From Fervidicoccaceae archaeon (GTDB taxonomy: Archaea; Thermoproteota; Thermoprotei_A; Sulfolobales; Fervidicoccaceae): a stretch of 64,000 bases of DNA. Positions 26,732 through 34,846 of the stretch are shown here, piece by piece. Each line of letters opens with the position of its first letter. The first letter of the stretch is position 1. Where the stretch lies: NCBI GenBank assembly GCA_038878695.1, contig JAVZVD010000001.1, positions 522,024-586,023 on the forward strand, in the 5' to 3' direction. A program made the position numbers and the translations under genes. The notes under the pieces are model-generated. The model was not told where the DNA came from and did not search any database. It saw only the letters and a program-made list of their open reading frames with translations.

Positions 26732-28393
26732 TCAGAGCTCTCCGAACTTCTCCTTCTCCTCCTCTTCTCCCTTCTCCTTCTCCTTCTCCTCCTTCTTCTT
26801 AGGCGGCGCCGCCGCTATAACGTCGTCGATCTTGAGGATGGTCACGGCGGCCTCGGTGGCGCTCTTGATAACCTGCTTCTTGACGAGCACGGGCTCTATG
26901 ATGTTCTCGGCCAGAGTATCATCGACGAGCTCTCCCTTCACGACGTTGATTCCCGCGAACACTTTGCCTTCGCCGTGCCTCTGCCTTAGTTTCATTATTG
27001 ACTCGAGCGGGTCGAGGCCCGCCGTCTCCACGAGTATGGCCGGTATCTCCTCGAGCGCGTCCGCGAAGGCCTCGACGGCCAGCTGGGTCTTGCCACCGAG
27101 CGTCTGAGCGAATCTCCTGAGCCTCAACGCGAGCTCGATCTCCGGGGCGCCTCCTCCTCCTAGGACCTTAGGCTCTCTCAACACGTTCCTCAACACGTGG
27201 AGAGCATCATTCGTGCTCCTCTCGGCCTCGTCCAGTAGCATGTCGTTGGCTCCTCTTAGCAGTATCGAGACGCTCTTCGGATTCTTCACGCCCTCGACGA
27301 ACACCATCTTGTCGTTACCGACCTTTCTCTCCTCCACGAGCTCGGCCTCGCCCAGGTCGGTCGACCTTAAGTCCTGTATGCTCGTGACTATCCTCCCTCC
27401 GGTCGCCCTCTCGAGCTTCTCCATGTCGCTCCTCTTGACCCTCCTCACCGCGAGTATGCCCCTCTTGGCGAGGAAGTGCTGAGCCACGTCGTCTATCCCC
27501 TTCTGGCATATCACGACGTTGGCTCCGGCCTCGGCGATCTTGTCGACCATGCTCTTGAGGAGCTTCGTCTCCTCCTCGAGGAAGGCCTTTATCTGCTCGG
27601 GGCTCGTGATGTTTATCTTGGCCGTTATCTCGGGCTTCTTTACCTCGAGCGGCGCGTCGAGCAGCGCTATCTTAGCCTTCTCGACCCTCTTCGGCATGCC
27701 GGGGTGCACCACCTCTTTGTCGAGGACCACTCCGCGCACTAGGACGCTGTCGAGGAGACCCCCTCCCTTCTTCTTCTCGATCTTGATATTGTCCAGTCTG
27801 ACGTTGTAGCCCTCGCCATCTTTTATCGGCTCAGCAGCTATCCTCGCGGCCTCCAGAGCCATCTCCGTGATCTTGTCCATGGTGGCGCCCGTGCCGATGT
27901 ACTTGCTGGTTATGGCGGTTCTGGCCACTCTCTTGAGCATCTCGTCGTCGTTGAGGTCAACCTTCTTAGCTATCTCGTCTAAGTACTCGAGCGCCTTCTT
28001 CATGGCTTCATTGAAGCCGCTTATTATGATGGTCGGATGGATGTTTTGGTCGAGCAGTCTCTCGGCTTTTTCCAAGAGAGCTCCGGCTAGCACGACCACT
28101 GAGGTCGTGCCATCGCCTACCTCGGCGTCTTGAGCCTTGGAGGCCTCAACGAGGAGTTTGGCGGCCGGGTGATTTACCTCCATTTCCTTGAGTATCGTGA
28201 CGCCGTCGTTCGTCACGGTGACATCGCCGAAGCTGTCAACGAGCATCTTATCGAGGCCTCTAGGCCCGAGGCTAGTTTTGAGGACCTCGGCGAGGATCCT
28301 CGCGGCCATGATGTTGCCGCGGAGAGCGTCGCGGCCGGTGGTTCTCCTGGTCCCCTCTTTCAATATGAGTACGGGGACGCCGTAGAGTGCCAA
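26732..28393 (-). CDS. thsA: Thermosome (group II chaperonin) subunit
   Basis: 553 residues. ATP-binding motifs are present: [12 protein letters not shown], the P-loop-like [12 protein letters not shown] and the catalytic GGGAPEIEL. The apical helical protrusion replaces a GroES lid. The C-terminal tail is highly charged ([19 protein letters not shown]) and ends GEL rather than the Gly-Met repeats of some paralogues. TTG start at 28393. Which paralogue this is (alpha, beta, gamma) cannot be told; other subunits are probably elsewhere. A minus-strand TTTTATAG at about 28434-28446 is a suitable TATA box. Confidence 0.95.
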   Translation of the reverse strand: MALYGVPVLILKEGTRRTTGRDALRGNIMAARILAEVLKTSLGPRGLDKMLVDSFGDVTVTNDGVTILKEMEVNHPAAKLLVEASKAQDAEVGDGTTSVVVLAGALLEKAERLLDQNIHPTIIISGFNEAMKKALEYLDEIAKKVDLNDDEMLKRVARTAITSKYIGTGATMDKITEMALEAARIAAEPIKDGEGYNVRLDNIKIEKKKGGGLLDSVLVRGVVLDKEVVHPGMPKRVEKAKIALLDAPLEVKKPEITAKINITSPEQIKAFLEEETKLLKSMVDKIAEAGANVVICQKGIDDVAQHFLAKRGILAVRRVKRSDMEKLERATGGRIVTSIQDLRSTDLGEAELVEERKVGNDKMVFVEGVKNPKSVSILLRGANDMLLDEAERSTNDALHVLRNVLREPKVLGGGGAPEIELALRLRRFAQTLGGKTQLAVEAFADALEEIPAILVETAGLDPLESIMKLRQRHGEGKVFAGINVVKGELVDDTLAENIIEPVLVKKQVIKSATEAAVTILKIDDVIAAAPPKKKEEKEKEKGEEEEKEKFGEL

Positions 28394-28433
28394 CCCTCGT
28401 CACACCTCGAGCCGAGTAAGGACTTAGCGAGCT

Positions 28434-28446
28434 TCTATAAAAGCTT
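28434..28446 (-). promoter_or_regulatory. TATA box for the thermosome gene
   Basis: AAAGCTTTTATAG on the minus strand, centred about 46 bases upstream of the thermosome TTG. No clear heat-shock operator can be assigned by eye. Confidence 0.45.
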
Positions 28447-28493
28447 TTCGCATTTTGACACCAGAAATATGCCGTCTAGCCTATTAGTAATTA

Positions 28494-28802
28494 TTAATGA
28501 TTAACGTTTAAGAGCCGTGCCCCCCGTTCGGTGAGCCTGTAGACTCTGAGGGCGCTCGAGCGACCCGACGAGCTCACGACGGAACAGGAGGGCCTCAAGG
28601 GGCAAGCTTCGCAAGGCTTGACGAGCTCCTCCTCGACGACGAGCCCCTCAGCGACCGCTGCTCCGAGTAGTAGCTTGAGGTCTCGCTCATCGACATTCAC
28701 CGCTCTGAGCAGATCTCGCAGAGTTTTGCACTCGCCGCACGCGAGAAATCGGAGGATCGAGCGAAGAATATCGCCTCGCTCGCTCAAGCTGCTCGACCTC
28801 AC
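28494..28802 (-). CDS. Cys-rich winged-helix protein, FeoC-like
   Basis: 102 residues. The N-terminus reads as a winged helix (ILRSILRFLACGECKTLRDL, VDERDLKLLLGAAVAEGLVV). Five cysteines occur as ACGEC and PCEACPLRPSC, consistent with an Fe-S cluster or zinc. The start overlaps the feoB stop by four bases (ATGA-type), so it is translated with the ferrous transporter. Position and domain suggest a FeoC-like regulator or stabiliser, but the Cys pattern differs from bacterial FeoC and function is inferred. Confidence 0.65.
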   Translation of the reverse strand: MRSSSLSERGDILRSILRFLACGECKTLRDLLRAVNVDERDLKLLLGAAVAEGLVVEEELVKPCEACPLRPSCSVVSSSGRSSALRVYRLTERGARLLNVNH

Positions 28803-30922
28803 GCTAAGAGCTCTAGGGTTGCGTAGAGCGCGAGCGAGAGGACGTAGGCAAGACCCACGGTGTAAACCGCTTGAGCCAGCACGGCTCTCAAACTCCTGGT
28901 CTCAACGTATAATGTCGTTATTGTAGCTACGCAGGGTACATATAACATAACGAAAACTAGAATCGAAAAGGCTTGAGCTTGGCTCAGCCCTAGTCCCAGA
29001 AGAGCCTCTCGCGCGTCGGCGCTCCCCTGCATAAGCGCGATCGTCTCGAGGAAGATCTCCTTGGCGAAGAACCCGCCGACGAGCCCGACAGCCACCTTGC
29101 GGGCGGCCTCGTCGCCGAGGCCCAGAGGGCTCAGGAGCGGCGAGAGAACTCCCCCCACGGCGTAGGCGAAGCTGTCCTCGGGCCTCGCCGCGAGGCCCGA
29201 GGCCCCGAAGCTCATGAGAGCCCATAGCACGACGCCGGCGCCGAAGAGCACGGTGCCCGCCCTCTTAAGGAAGCCGGCCAGGTAATCCCACGAGAGCCAG
29301 AGGACTACTCTGAGGTTGGGGGCGTGGATAGGCGGAGCCTCGAGGAGGAGGATCGGCGGCTCCGCGGCCTTTGACACGATCCTCCTGTAGGCGAGACTCG
29401 TGGCCAGGAAGGCGGCGAAGCCGATCGCGTAAACTGAGAAAAGGCCCGCCGCTTGTTTGAGCGGCGAGGCGAAGTAGGCCGAGAGAACGGCGAGAGCCAC
29501 GACGAGTCTGGCCTGACAAGGTATCAGAGGAGCTGCCAACTGAACCTGCCTCCTCTCCGTCTCGTCTGCGAGAGTTCTAGCGGCCATGATGCCCGGGACG
29601 TTGCAGCCCAGACTCACCGTGGCCGGATAAATCGCGACCCCGGTCAAGCCGAACTTGTTCATTAGGCTGTCAACGCCGAGCGCCAGCCTTACGAGAAGGC
29701 CGCTGTCCTCCAGCGCCGATAATATCACGAATACCGTCAAGACGAGCGGGGCGAACGAGAGAACGGCGCCGAGGCTGGCCAAGACCCCCTTCGAGATCAA
29801 CGAGGCTAGGAGAGGGTTCCAGCCGCCGAGTCTCTCATCGACCGCGGCGGCTAAGGCCTCGAAGCCTCTGCCGAGAAGACCGCTCAGAGTGTGCTCCTCG
29901 AGCGCCTTTGCGGCTTCCGCGAGCCCCGCGTATTGCAGGATCAAGTTCAGCGGGAAACCTGTATTGATGGCGAAAGCCGCAACGAAAGCTAGAGCGTATA
30001 TGGTGGCTCCGACGGCGAAGCCCACGACGCGCGCTTCGATGATCCGCCCCAAGAGCTCCGCCCCTCTCCCTCGCTTGGTCCTCACCACCGCTCTCCCGGA
30101 CAGCGAGCGGACGTACTCGTATCTGGCGCTTATCGCCAGCTCGAGGGGCTCCCTACCGACGGTCCTCCTCACCGCGTCCCTCAACTCCCTGGCCCTCTCG
30201 AGGAGGGCCGCGTCTCCCCTCGATGCCAGAAGCTTCTCGATTTCTGGGTCGCCCTCGAGGAGCTTCAGCGCGATCCAGCGCTTCGGGTAGACCTCGGGGA
30301 TCTCGACGCCGGTGAGCCCCCTCTCGACCTCGTCAATGAACGGCTCGAGGGGCCCGTAGCTCAAGCGGAGCGGCTCGCGCTTCGCTCGGTCCTGGGCAAC
30401 CTCGAGGAGGCGGTCGAGGAGCTCCTCGAGGCCTCTCCTGTTCACAGCCGAGGTGAGCACCACTGGGACGCCCAAAGCCGACTCGAGCGCGTGAGTGTGG
30501 ACGTGTATCCCCAGCTTCTCCATCTCGTCGGCCTTTGTCACCGCCAAGACTACTCGGGGGGTCAGCTCGAGGACCTGAACGGCCAAGTAGAGAGTCCTCT
30601 CGGGGGCCGTGCCGTCGATTAGCACGAGCACTACGTCTGGCTCACCGCTCGTTATGTAGTCGCGAGCCACCTTTTCCTCTGGGCTCGTGGCCGTGAGCCC
30701 GTAGACGCCGGGTAGGTCGATGAGCACGATCTCGCGCCCTCTGCGCGCCACCAAGCCCTCTCTCCTCTCGACGGTCACGCCTGGCCAGTTGCCTATCCTC
30801 GTTATCTTGCCGGTGAGAGAGGTGAATAGAGTGGACTTGCCCACGTTGGGATTGCCGAGTACGGCCACTCTGACTTGGGCTTTCTCCGCCGCCCTCTCTA
30901 CTCCCCCGAGGTGGCAGCTCAA
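28799..30922 (-). CDS. feoB: Ferrous iron transporter FeoB
   Basis: 707 residues. An N-terminal G domain has GNPNVGKSTLF (G1), WPGVTVERREG (G2), DLPGVYGL (G3) and VTKADEME in the G4 position. It is followed by the membrane domain with two Gate motifs (SLGCNVPGIMAARTL and YVPCVATITTLYVET), the cysteines lying in the iron path. It transports Fe(II) inward. TTG start at 30922 after GGAG. No FeoA gene is adjacent and no FeoA domain is fused, which is common in archaea. Confidence 0.94.
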   Translation of the reverse strand: MSCHLGGVERAAEKAQVRVAVLGNPNVGKSTLFTSLTGKITRIGNWPGVTVERREGLVARRGREIVLIDLPGVYGLTATSPEEKVARDYITSGEPDVVLVLIDGTAPERTLYLAVQVLELTPRVVLAVTKADEMEKLGIHVHTHALESALGVPVVLTSAVNRRGLEELLDRLLEVAQDRAKREPLRLSYGPLEPFIDEVERGLTGVEIPEVYPKRWIALKLLEGDPEIEKLLASRGDAALLERARELRDAVRRTVGREPLELAISARYEYVRSLSGRAVVRTKRGRGAELLGRIIEARVVGFAVGATIYALAFVAAFAINTGFPLNLILQYAGLAEAAKALEEHTLSGLLGRGFEALAAAVDERLGGWNPLLASLISKGVLASLGAVLSFAPLVLTVFVILSALEDSGLLVRLALGVDSLMNKFGLTGVAIYPATVSLGCNVPGIMAARTLADETERRQVQLAAPLIPCQARLVVALAVLSAYFASPLKQAAGLFSVYAIGFAAFLATSLAYRRIVSKAAEPPILLLEAPPIHAPNLRVVLWLSWDYLAGFLKRAGTVLFGAGVVLWALMSFGASGLAARPEDSFAYAVGGVLSPLLSPLGLGDEAARKVAVGLVGGFFAKEIFLETIALMQGSADAREALLGLGLSQAQAFSILVFVMLYVPCVATITTLYVETRSLRAVLAQAVYTVGLAYVLSLALYATLELLA

Positions 30923-30931
30923 CTTAGCTCC

Positions 30932-30947
30932 TTTAGAGATATCTAAA
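30932..30947 (-). promoter_or_regulatory. Near-palindrome at the feoB start, candidate operator
   Basis: TTTAGAGATATCTAAA, a palindrome around AGATATCT with TTT/AAA outer arms, lies between a minus-strand TATA-like CTTATAATCG (about 30952-30962) and the feoB start at 30922. Placement between TATA box and start suits a metal-dependent repressor such as a DtxR/MntR relative. No regulator gene is in the window. Confidence 0.4.
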
Positions 30948-30954
30948 TTTTCGA

Positions 30955-31716
30955 TTATAAGCTATTCGTCGGAGCTCCCCACGGCAGGAGGAACCTGAGC
31001 GAGGCGGCTAGAGACGAGGACGCTATGAGCGCCAAGACGATCCTCTCCAGCAGCTTGGCCCTCTCGCTAGCGCGCTTCAATAGCTGAGCGCCGAGCCAGT
31101 ATCCCACTAGCACGCCCGGGGCCAGGAGCGCGAAGACCTCGAGGTGCTCGACCCTCAAGCCCCCGATCATTGGGAGAGAGATCAAGGCCAGGAGATCGGT
31201 GAAGCTGACGAAGGTCATAGTGTATCTCCTCACGTAGACCGGGTTGCGCCCTTGATTGATCAGAGCGAGAGCCACTTGGGGGCCAGCCACCCCCGTGAGT
31301 ATGCTCATGAACCCCCCGGCGAAGCCGGCGACGCTCATGAGCTCTCTCTCCCTCCTCACTCTCCACCTGGCTCCCACCAACATGAGGAGGGCTAAGGCCA
31401 GAATCCCCAAGCTCAGCACCGCTCCGACCAGGCGCTGAGAGGCCAGCGAGTATAGCGCGAGGCCGAGGGCGAAGCCTATCGCGCCCGACGCGTAGGCCCC
31501 CGCGAACTCGAAGAGAGGCCTCTCACTGAGCAGGAACGTCGCGTCGATCAAAGCTCTGACGAGTATCGAGAGGGCGATCACGTCCTTGGGCGGCAGCAGG
31601 AAGGACACGAGAGGGGCGATCAGCGCAGCCGCCCCCATGCCCGAGAAGGCCCTCGCGATCGACCCTACGAGCACCAACATCTCCAGCAGCGCTAGCTTAA
31701 GCGCGCCGAGCTCCAC
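30955..31716 (-). CDS. TauE/SafE-family anion exporter
   Basis: 253 residues with eight predicted membrane segments in two repeats (for example AFSGMGAAALIAPLVSFLLPP and GFAGGFMSILTGVAGPQVALAL, each with the family GGx motif). TauE/SafE proteins export sulfite, sulfoacetate or other sulfur anions. GTG start at 31716. The feoB promoter lies at its very end, so iron uptake is probably separately controlled. Confidence 0.8.
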   Translation of the reverse strand: MELGALKLALLEMLVLVGSIARAFSGMGAAALIAPLVSFLLPPKDVIALSILVRALIDATFLLSERPLFEFAGAYASGAIGFALGLALYSLASQRLVGAVLSLGILALALLMLVGARWRVRRERELMSVAGFAGGFMSILTGVAGPQVALALINQGRNPVYVRRYTMTFVSFTDLLALISLPMIGGLRVEHLEVFALLAPGVLVGYWLGAQLLKRASERAKLLERIVLALIASSSLAASLRFLLPWGAPTNSL

Positions 31717-31763
31717 CGTATTCCATCTCCAGGAACGGGGGTCTCGGAAGAGTTAAAGATGTC

Positions 31764-31790
31764 ACTTTTAAAAAATCCGATAAAAAGCGA
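31764..31790 (-). terminator. Double T-run after the tenA operon and spacer to TauE
   Basis: Minus-strand sequence after the tenA stop reads CTTTTTATCGGATTTTTTAA, two oligo-T runs suitable for archaeal termination. The adjacent CTTTAACTC (31751-31760) is the likely TATA element for the TauE gene. Confidence 0.5.
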
Positions 31791-31800
31791 GGGCGCGGAC

Positions 31801-32469
31801 TTAGAGGGGCCAGCTCTCCCCCCTATACGCCATGTCCCAGAACATGTACTCGAAGCGCGAGCCTCTCAGGAAGTGCCTCAGGAGCCTATCGTATCCTCTC
31901 CCCTCCCAAGCAGCGTCGACGAGCGAGCGCAGCCTCTCCACGAGCGACCTGTAATCGGCGGAGAGGTACACTTTAGCCCACTTGACGTACAGCTCGATGG
32001 GGTTTCTCTCCAGTTTATCGGCGTGGCGCTCGGCGATCTCGGCGTAAGACCAGAAGCAGGGCAGAGTGGCCACGAGGCACTCAAGCGGCTCCCCGAGAGC
32101 GCACGTCGACACGAGATAACTCATGTAGGCCACGTTGGTCGGCGCCGGCTCCATCGCGATGACGTCCTCGAGCCTCATCCCCAGCTCCCTCAGTAGCAGC
32201 TCATAGTTCTTCATCTCGACGGTCGCGTCGGCGTGAGCTATCTCTAGAGCCGTCCTCGCCACCTCGTAGTCTGCTCTCGAGGCCAGCAGAGAAAAGGCCC
32301 TCATCATGCCGACCAAATAGTTGTAGTCCTGAGCCGCGTAGAACTTGAACTTCTCGAGGGGGAGCGAGCCCTCGTAGAGCTCTACCACGAAGGGGTGCTC
32401 GAAGATCTTAGACCAAATGGCGTCGGCGTCTCTCCTGAGCCTGGAGCTGAGGCTCTCGCTCGAGCCCAC
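31801..32469 (-). CDS. tenA: TenA-family thiaminase II / aminopyrimidine aminohydrolase
   Basis: 222 residues of the helical TenA/heme-oxygenase-like fold. TenA salvages thiamin breakdown products by releasing hydroxymethylpyrimidine. Seen: IFEHPFVVELYEGSLP, the AQDYNYL active-site segment, STCALGEPLECLVATLPC with candidate catalytic Cys, FWSYAEIAE, and a C-terminal EYMFWDMAY. It is the second gene of a pair; the paralogue ends six bases upstream of this start. Confidence 0.88.
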   Translation of the reverse strand: MGSSESLSSRLRRDADAIWSKIFEHPFVVELYEGSLPLEKFKFYAAQDYNYLVGMMRAFSLLASRADYEVARTALEIAHADATVEMKNYELLLRELGMRLEDVIAMEPAPTNVAYMSYLVSTCALGEPLECLVATLPCFWSYAEIAERHADKLERNPIELYVKWAKVYLSADYRSLVERLRSLVDAAWEGRGYDRLLRHFLRGSRFEYMFWDMAYRGESWPL

Positions 32470-32475
32470 GCTCTC

Positions 32476-33102
32476 TCACCTGTAGATCGCGTCCCAGAAC
32501 ATCTTCTCGTATCTCTGTATCATCTTGGCCACCAGGCTGTACCTGCCGACGGCCTCATACCTCTCGATCACAGGATAAGCGGCCTCTTCGAAGGGGGCGT
32601 AGTCGACCGAGAAGAGCTTGAAGAGCCCCGTCTCCTTAATGCCGTAGATCCTCTCGAGAGCGGATCCGAGCCTGCTCACGGCTCGGCCCCAAACGGGGAG
32701 ATTGACCACGAGCGCCACGGCGGCCTCGCCCGGGTTGGCGTACAGCGAGAGCCAGGCCAAATAGTGCGTGTACGCGACCGCCTCCGGGTCAGGCTCCTCC
32801 GCCTCGCTCACTCCAAGCTCCGCTGCGAGTCTCCTGAGCTCGGCGAGAGCCGCGTAGTCCCCATCGAGCGCCCCCTTGAAGAGGCTCTGCTCGTCGGGGT
32901 GCTCGGCTCGATGCAGCATATGAGCTATGCTCCTCATGTCATGTGGTATTATGTAGAGCTGATTGACGGCGAAGCGCTTGACCTTCTCGAGCGGTAGAGC
33001 CCCGCTCTCGGCCTCGCGGAGGTAGGGGTGGTCTATTATCGCCGCGTTGAGGGGCTCGAGCTCTCTCCTGAGCCTCTCCACGATCTCTCGGCCTCGTCTC
33101 AC
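32476..33102 (-). CDS. TenA/PqqC-like paralogue without cysteine
   Basis: 208 residues, homologous in fold and C-terminus (KMFWDAIYR) to the adjacent TenA, but with no cysteine anywhere and with the active-site DYNYL replaced by NQLYIIPHDMRS. It therefore lacks the TenA nucleophile and may belong to the PqqC/CADD-like or metal-dependent helical oxygenase branch. Arrangement as an operon with TenA suggests a related cofactor or thiamin-salvage task. GTG start at 33102 with GAGGGATGTGAG upstream; TATA-like ATCTTTTTTATTG at 33138-33150. Confidence 0.72.
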   Translation of the reverse strand: MRRGREIVERLRRELEPLNAAIIDHPYLREAESGALPLEKVKRFAVNQLYIIPHDMRSIAHMLHRAEHPDEQSLFKGALDGDYAALAELRRLAAELGVSEAEEPDPEAVAYTHYLAWLSLYANPGEAAVALVVNLPVWGRAVSRLGSALERIYGIKETGLFKLFSVDYAPFEEAAYPVIERYEAVGRYSLVAKMIQRYEKMFWDAIYR

Positions 33103-33210
33103 GTCTCACATCCCTCTTAACTTGAGAATAGTCGACACAATAAAAAAGATATCGAGACGTTCTGGAACTCAAGCTTTTTAGTTGCGCGGCGAATCCTCTC
33201 CTCCACGCGG

Positions 33211-33298
33211 GCGGGGGTGCCCGAGCCAGGACAAAGGGGCGGGACTCAGGCTCCCGTGGCGAAGGCCTGCGTGGGTTCGAATCCCACCCCCCGCACCA
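33211..33298 (+). tRNA. tRNA-Leu (CAG)
   Basis: 88 bases with CCA encoded. Acceptor GCGGGGG/CCCCCGC, anticodon stem CGGGA/TCCCG with loop CTCAGGC (anticodon CAG at 33247-33249), a long class II variable arm and T-arm GTGGG-TTCGAAT-CCCAC, discriminator A at 33295. A TATA-like CTTTTTAG at 33174-33180 lies upstream. It is identical to the tRNA-Leu at 38120 except for the first anticodon base. Confidence 0.96.
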
Positions 33299-33745
33299 GC
33301 GAGCCTCCCCTCGATTTTCTCGCGGTCGCCGAATGGCCTCGCGACCCTCTTCTCGAATCCACTCATCGATTATGTAGAGCTTTACCTCTCTCGACCCGAA
33401 GAGCGCGAGGAACGCTCGCGCTCCAAGCTCTTCGGCATCGCGAAGACGGCCCGCTCTCCTCTAGGCGAGGCCCCCTCGCGGCAGTTGAACGCACCGCGGC
33501 GCTAGAGCCTCTCGACCTCACGGAACCCCCATTCATAGGATCCTCGGGAGCTCCTCGGCCTCTCTCGAAGCAACAGAGAGGGCGCTTCGCGTCGCTCGAC
33601 TCGGTTCGCGCCGCTAAAGTACTCGGCAGAGCCATCTCGGCTGCCTCCGCTTTAAGCGGCTCGAGGGCTCGACGGGTGCCCCCCTCTAAGCGCTCGATCG
33701 CCCTCTCGATTCCGAGAACGTCGGGCTTCTCCGTCGACTCGAGCT
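33299..33745 (-). pseudogene. Possible degraded minus-strand gene
   Basis: About 450 bases between tRNA-Leu and the metzincin lack a clean gene. On the minus strand, protein-like stretches occur in different frames: EKPDVLGIERAIERLEGG near 33690-33745, and RDAEELGARAFLALFGS followed by REVKLYIIDEWIREEG near 33320-33450. Stops and frame changes separate them and no normal start is seen. This looks like the remains of one gene, but the GC-rich composition also makes long chance frames common, so the call is tentative. The opposite-strand frame running out of the tRNA is not credible. Confidence 0.3.
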
Positions 33746-33758
33746 AGCTCAAAAAGCA

Positions 33759-33766
33759 TTTATATT
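33759..33766 (+). promoter_or_regulatory. TATA box for the secreted metzincin gene
   Basis: TTTATATT lies about 25-30 bases upstream of the ATG at 33790, predicting a transcript that begins at or next to that ATG (leaderless). This matters because the ATG is not in the frame of the protease. Confidence 0.5.
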
Positions 33767-33789
33767 CAGCGCTCGCTTTAACGCCTGTG

Positions 33790-34462
33790 ATGAGAGACGA
33801 AGAAAACCGTCCAAGCCGGAGTAATAGCGGCTCTGCTTTTGCTCTCTATATCAGCTATCTCCGCGGTGAGAGCTTCTCAAGGCGCGATAGAGCTCGTAGG
33901 CAAAGAATGGAACCATGATCCTTTGAAAGTCTACGTGAAAGCCCCCTCGGATCTGTTCCTCCAAGTCTCGATAGCCCTCAACGATTGGTCGAGCGCTCTA
34001 GAAGCCGCGAGCGGGAGAAACGTCGATAACAGCGAGTTGGGAGGGAGCCTCCCCGATGGAGTCTTCGATTTCGTTATCGTGAGCTCGAGCAAAGAAGCTG
34101 ATATAATCATAAGCGTGGAGAGGGGAGCGGCGGCTGGACTGCTGGGAATGACGCTATTGCAGGATAAGAACGGAGACGGGTACTTCGACAAGGCGAAGAT
34201 AACGGTCAAGGCCGGGCGGGGGCTCGACGTCGCCGACTTCAGGAATGTCATGAGGCACGAAATAGGACACGCGCTAGGACTCGGGCACGCGGAGGATCCG
34301 AGCGACTTAATGCACCCGACATATGATGCTTCAGCGACTAAGACCGATATCTATCCATCGAACCTCGACGTCTGCGCTCTGCGATCCATATACCTAGACG
34401 ACGGCTTCGGTGGCGATAATCTGCCCCCCCAACTGATACCATCGACGTACAGCTCCACGTGA
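33790..34462 (+). CDS. Secreted metzincin-type zinc protease, frame conflict at the start
   Basis: The mature domain carries the metzincin zinc motif HEIGHALGLGH and a Met-turn SDLMHP about ten residues later, as in matrixins (M10). It also has an acidic DKNGDGYFDKAK loop resembling a calcium site. The frame upstream of the first in-frame TTG (33839) reads TKKTVQAGVIAALLLLSIS, a textbook signal peptide, but no standard start precedes it: a TGA is at 33791 and the only ATG (33790) is one base out of frame. A one-base error or true frameshift between 33792 and 33800 would restore a start. The protein is expected to act outside the membrane. No partner gene adjoins. Confidence 0.75.
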
Positions 34463-34606
34463 GAATAGATCTTTCTTCCTTTTTAGAGAAAAATATTGTC
34501 GCCTCGAGGCTGCGAACGTCGTCGGAAGCTTCTGCTCCTCGCGCGAAGGCACGAAGCCGTGAGCTCCTAGCTCGGTCGATCCTCATTTCGGGAAGTGAGG
34601 AGAGAG

Positions 34607-34683
34607 TGGTGGACCGGCCGGGATTCGAACCCGGGACCTCACGGATGCCAACCGTGCGCTCTTCCGGGCTGAGCTACCGGCCC
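34607..34683 (-). tRNA. tRNA-Ala (GGC)
   Basis: On the minus strand: acceptor GGGCCGG/CCGGTCC with the G3:U70 wobble that identifies tRNA-Ala, anticodon stem CACGG/CCGTG with loop TTGGCAT (anticodon GGC), T-arm CCGGG-TTCGAAT-CCCGG, discriminator A at 34610 and encoded CCA at 34607-34609. A minus-strand ACCTTTAAAG at 34721-34730 is the likely TATA box. Confidence 0.96.
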
Positions 34684-34778
34684 TCTCTCCGAGCACCTCT
34701 GCCGTTAGAGGCGCCGGAGTCTTTAAAGGTTTCGCGAGTGGCCGAAGCGCGGGGATCGCCACAGTAGCAAAGATACAT

Positions 34779-34790
34779 ATTTTTATATTT
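34779..34790 (+). promoter_or_regulatory. TATA box for the MATE gene
   Basis: ATTTTTATATTT lies about 57-68 bases before the TTG start at 34847 and is the only strong AT block in the stretch between tRNA-Ala and the MATE gene. Confidence 0.45.
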
Positions 34791-34846
34791 TTCGAGCTCA
34801 GCTGCGGGTCGCGGCCGAGGAGGTCGGAGAGGGAGGCGGGCGATCT

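Noticed and set aside
33178..33366. Minus-strand frame with GGIRTHAGLRHGS, and a similar one at 38018-38221
   Set aside because: These are antisense readings of the tRNA-Leu genes, a well-known false protein.
33217..33747. 176-codon plus-strand frame starting inside tRNA-Leu
   Set aside because: Begins within the tRNA and has low-complexity Arg/Ser/Pro content typical of chance frames in GC-rich DNA.
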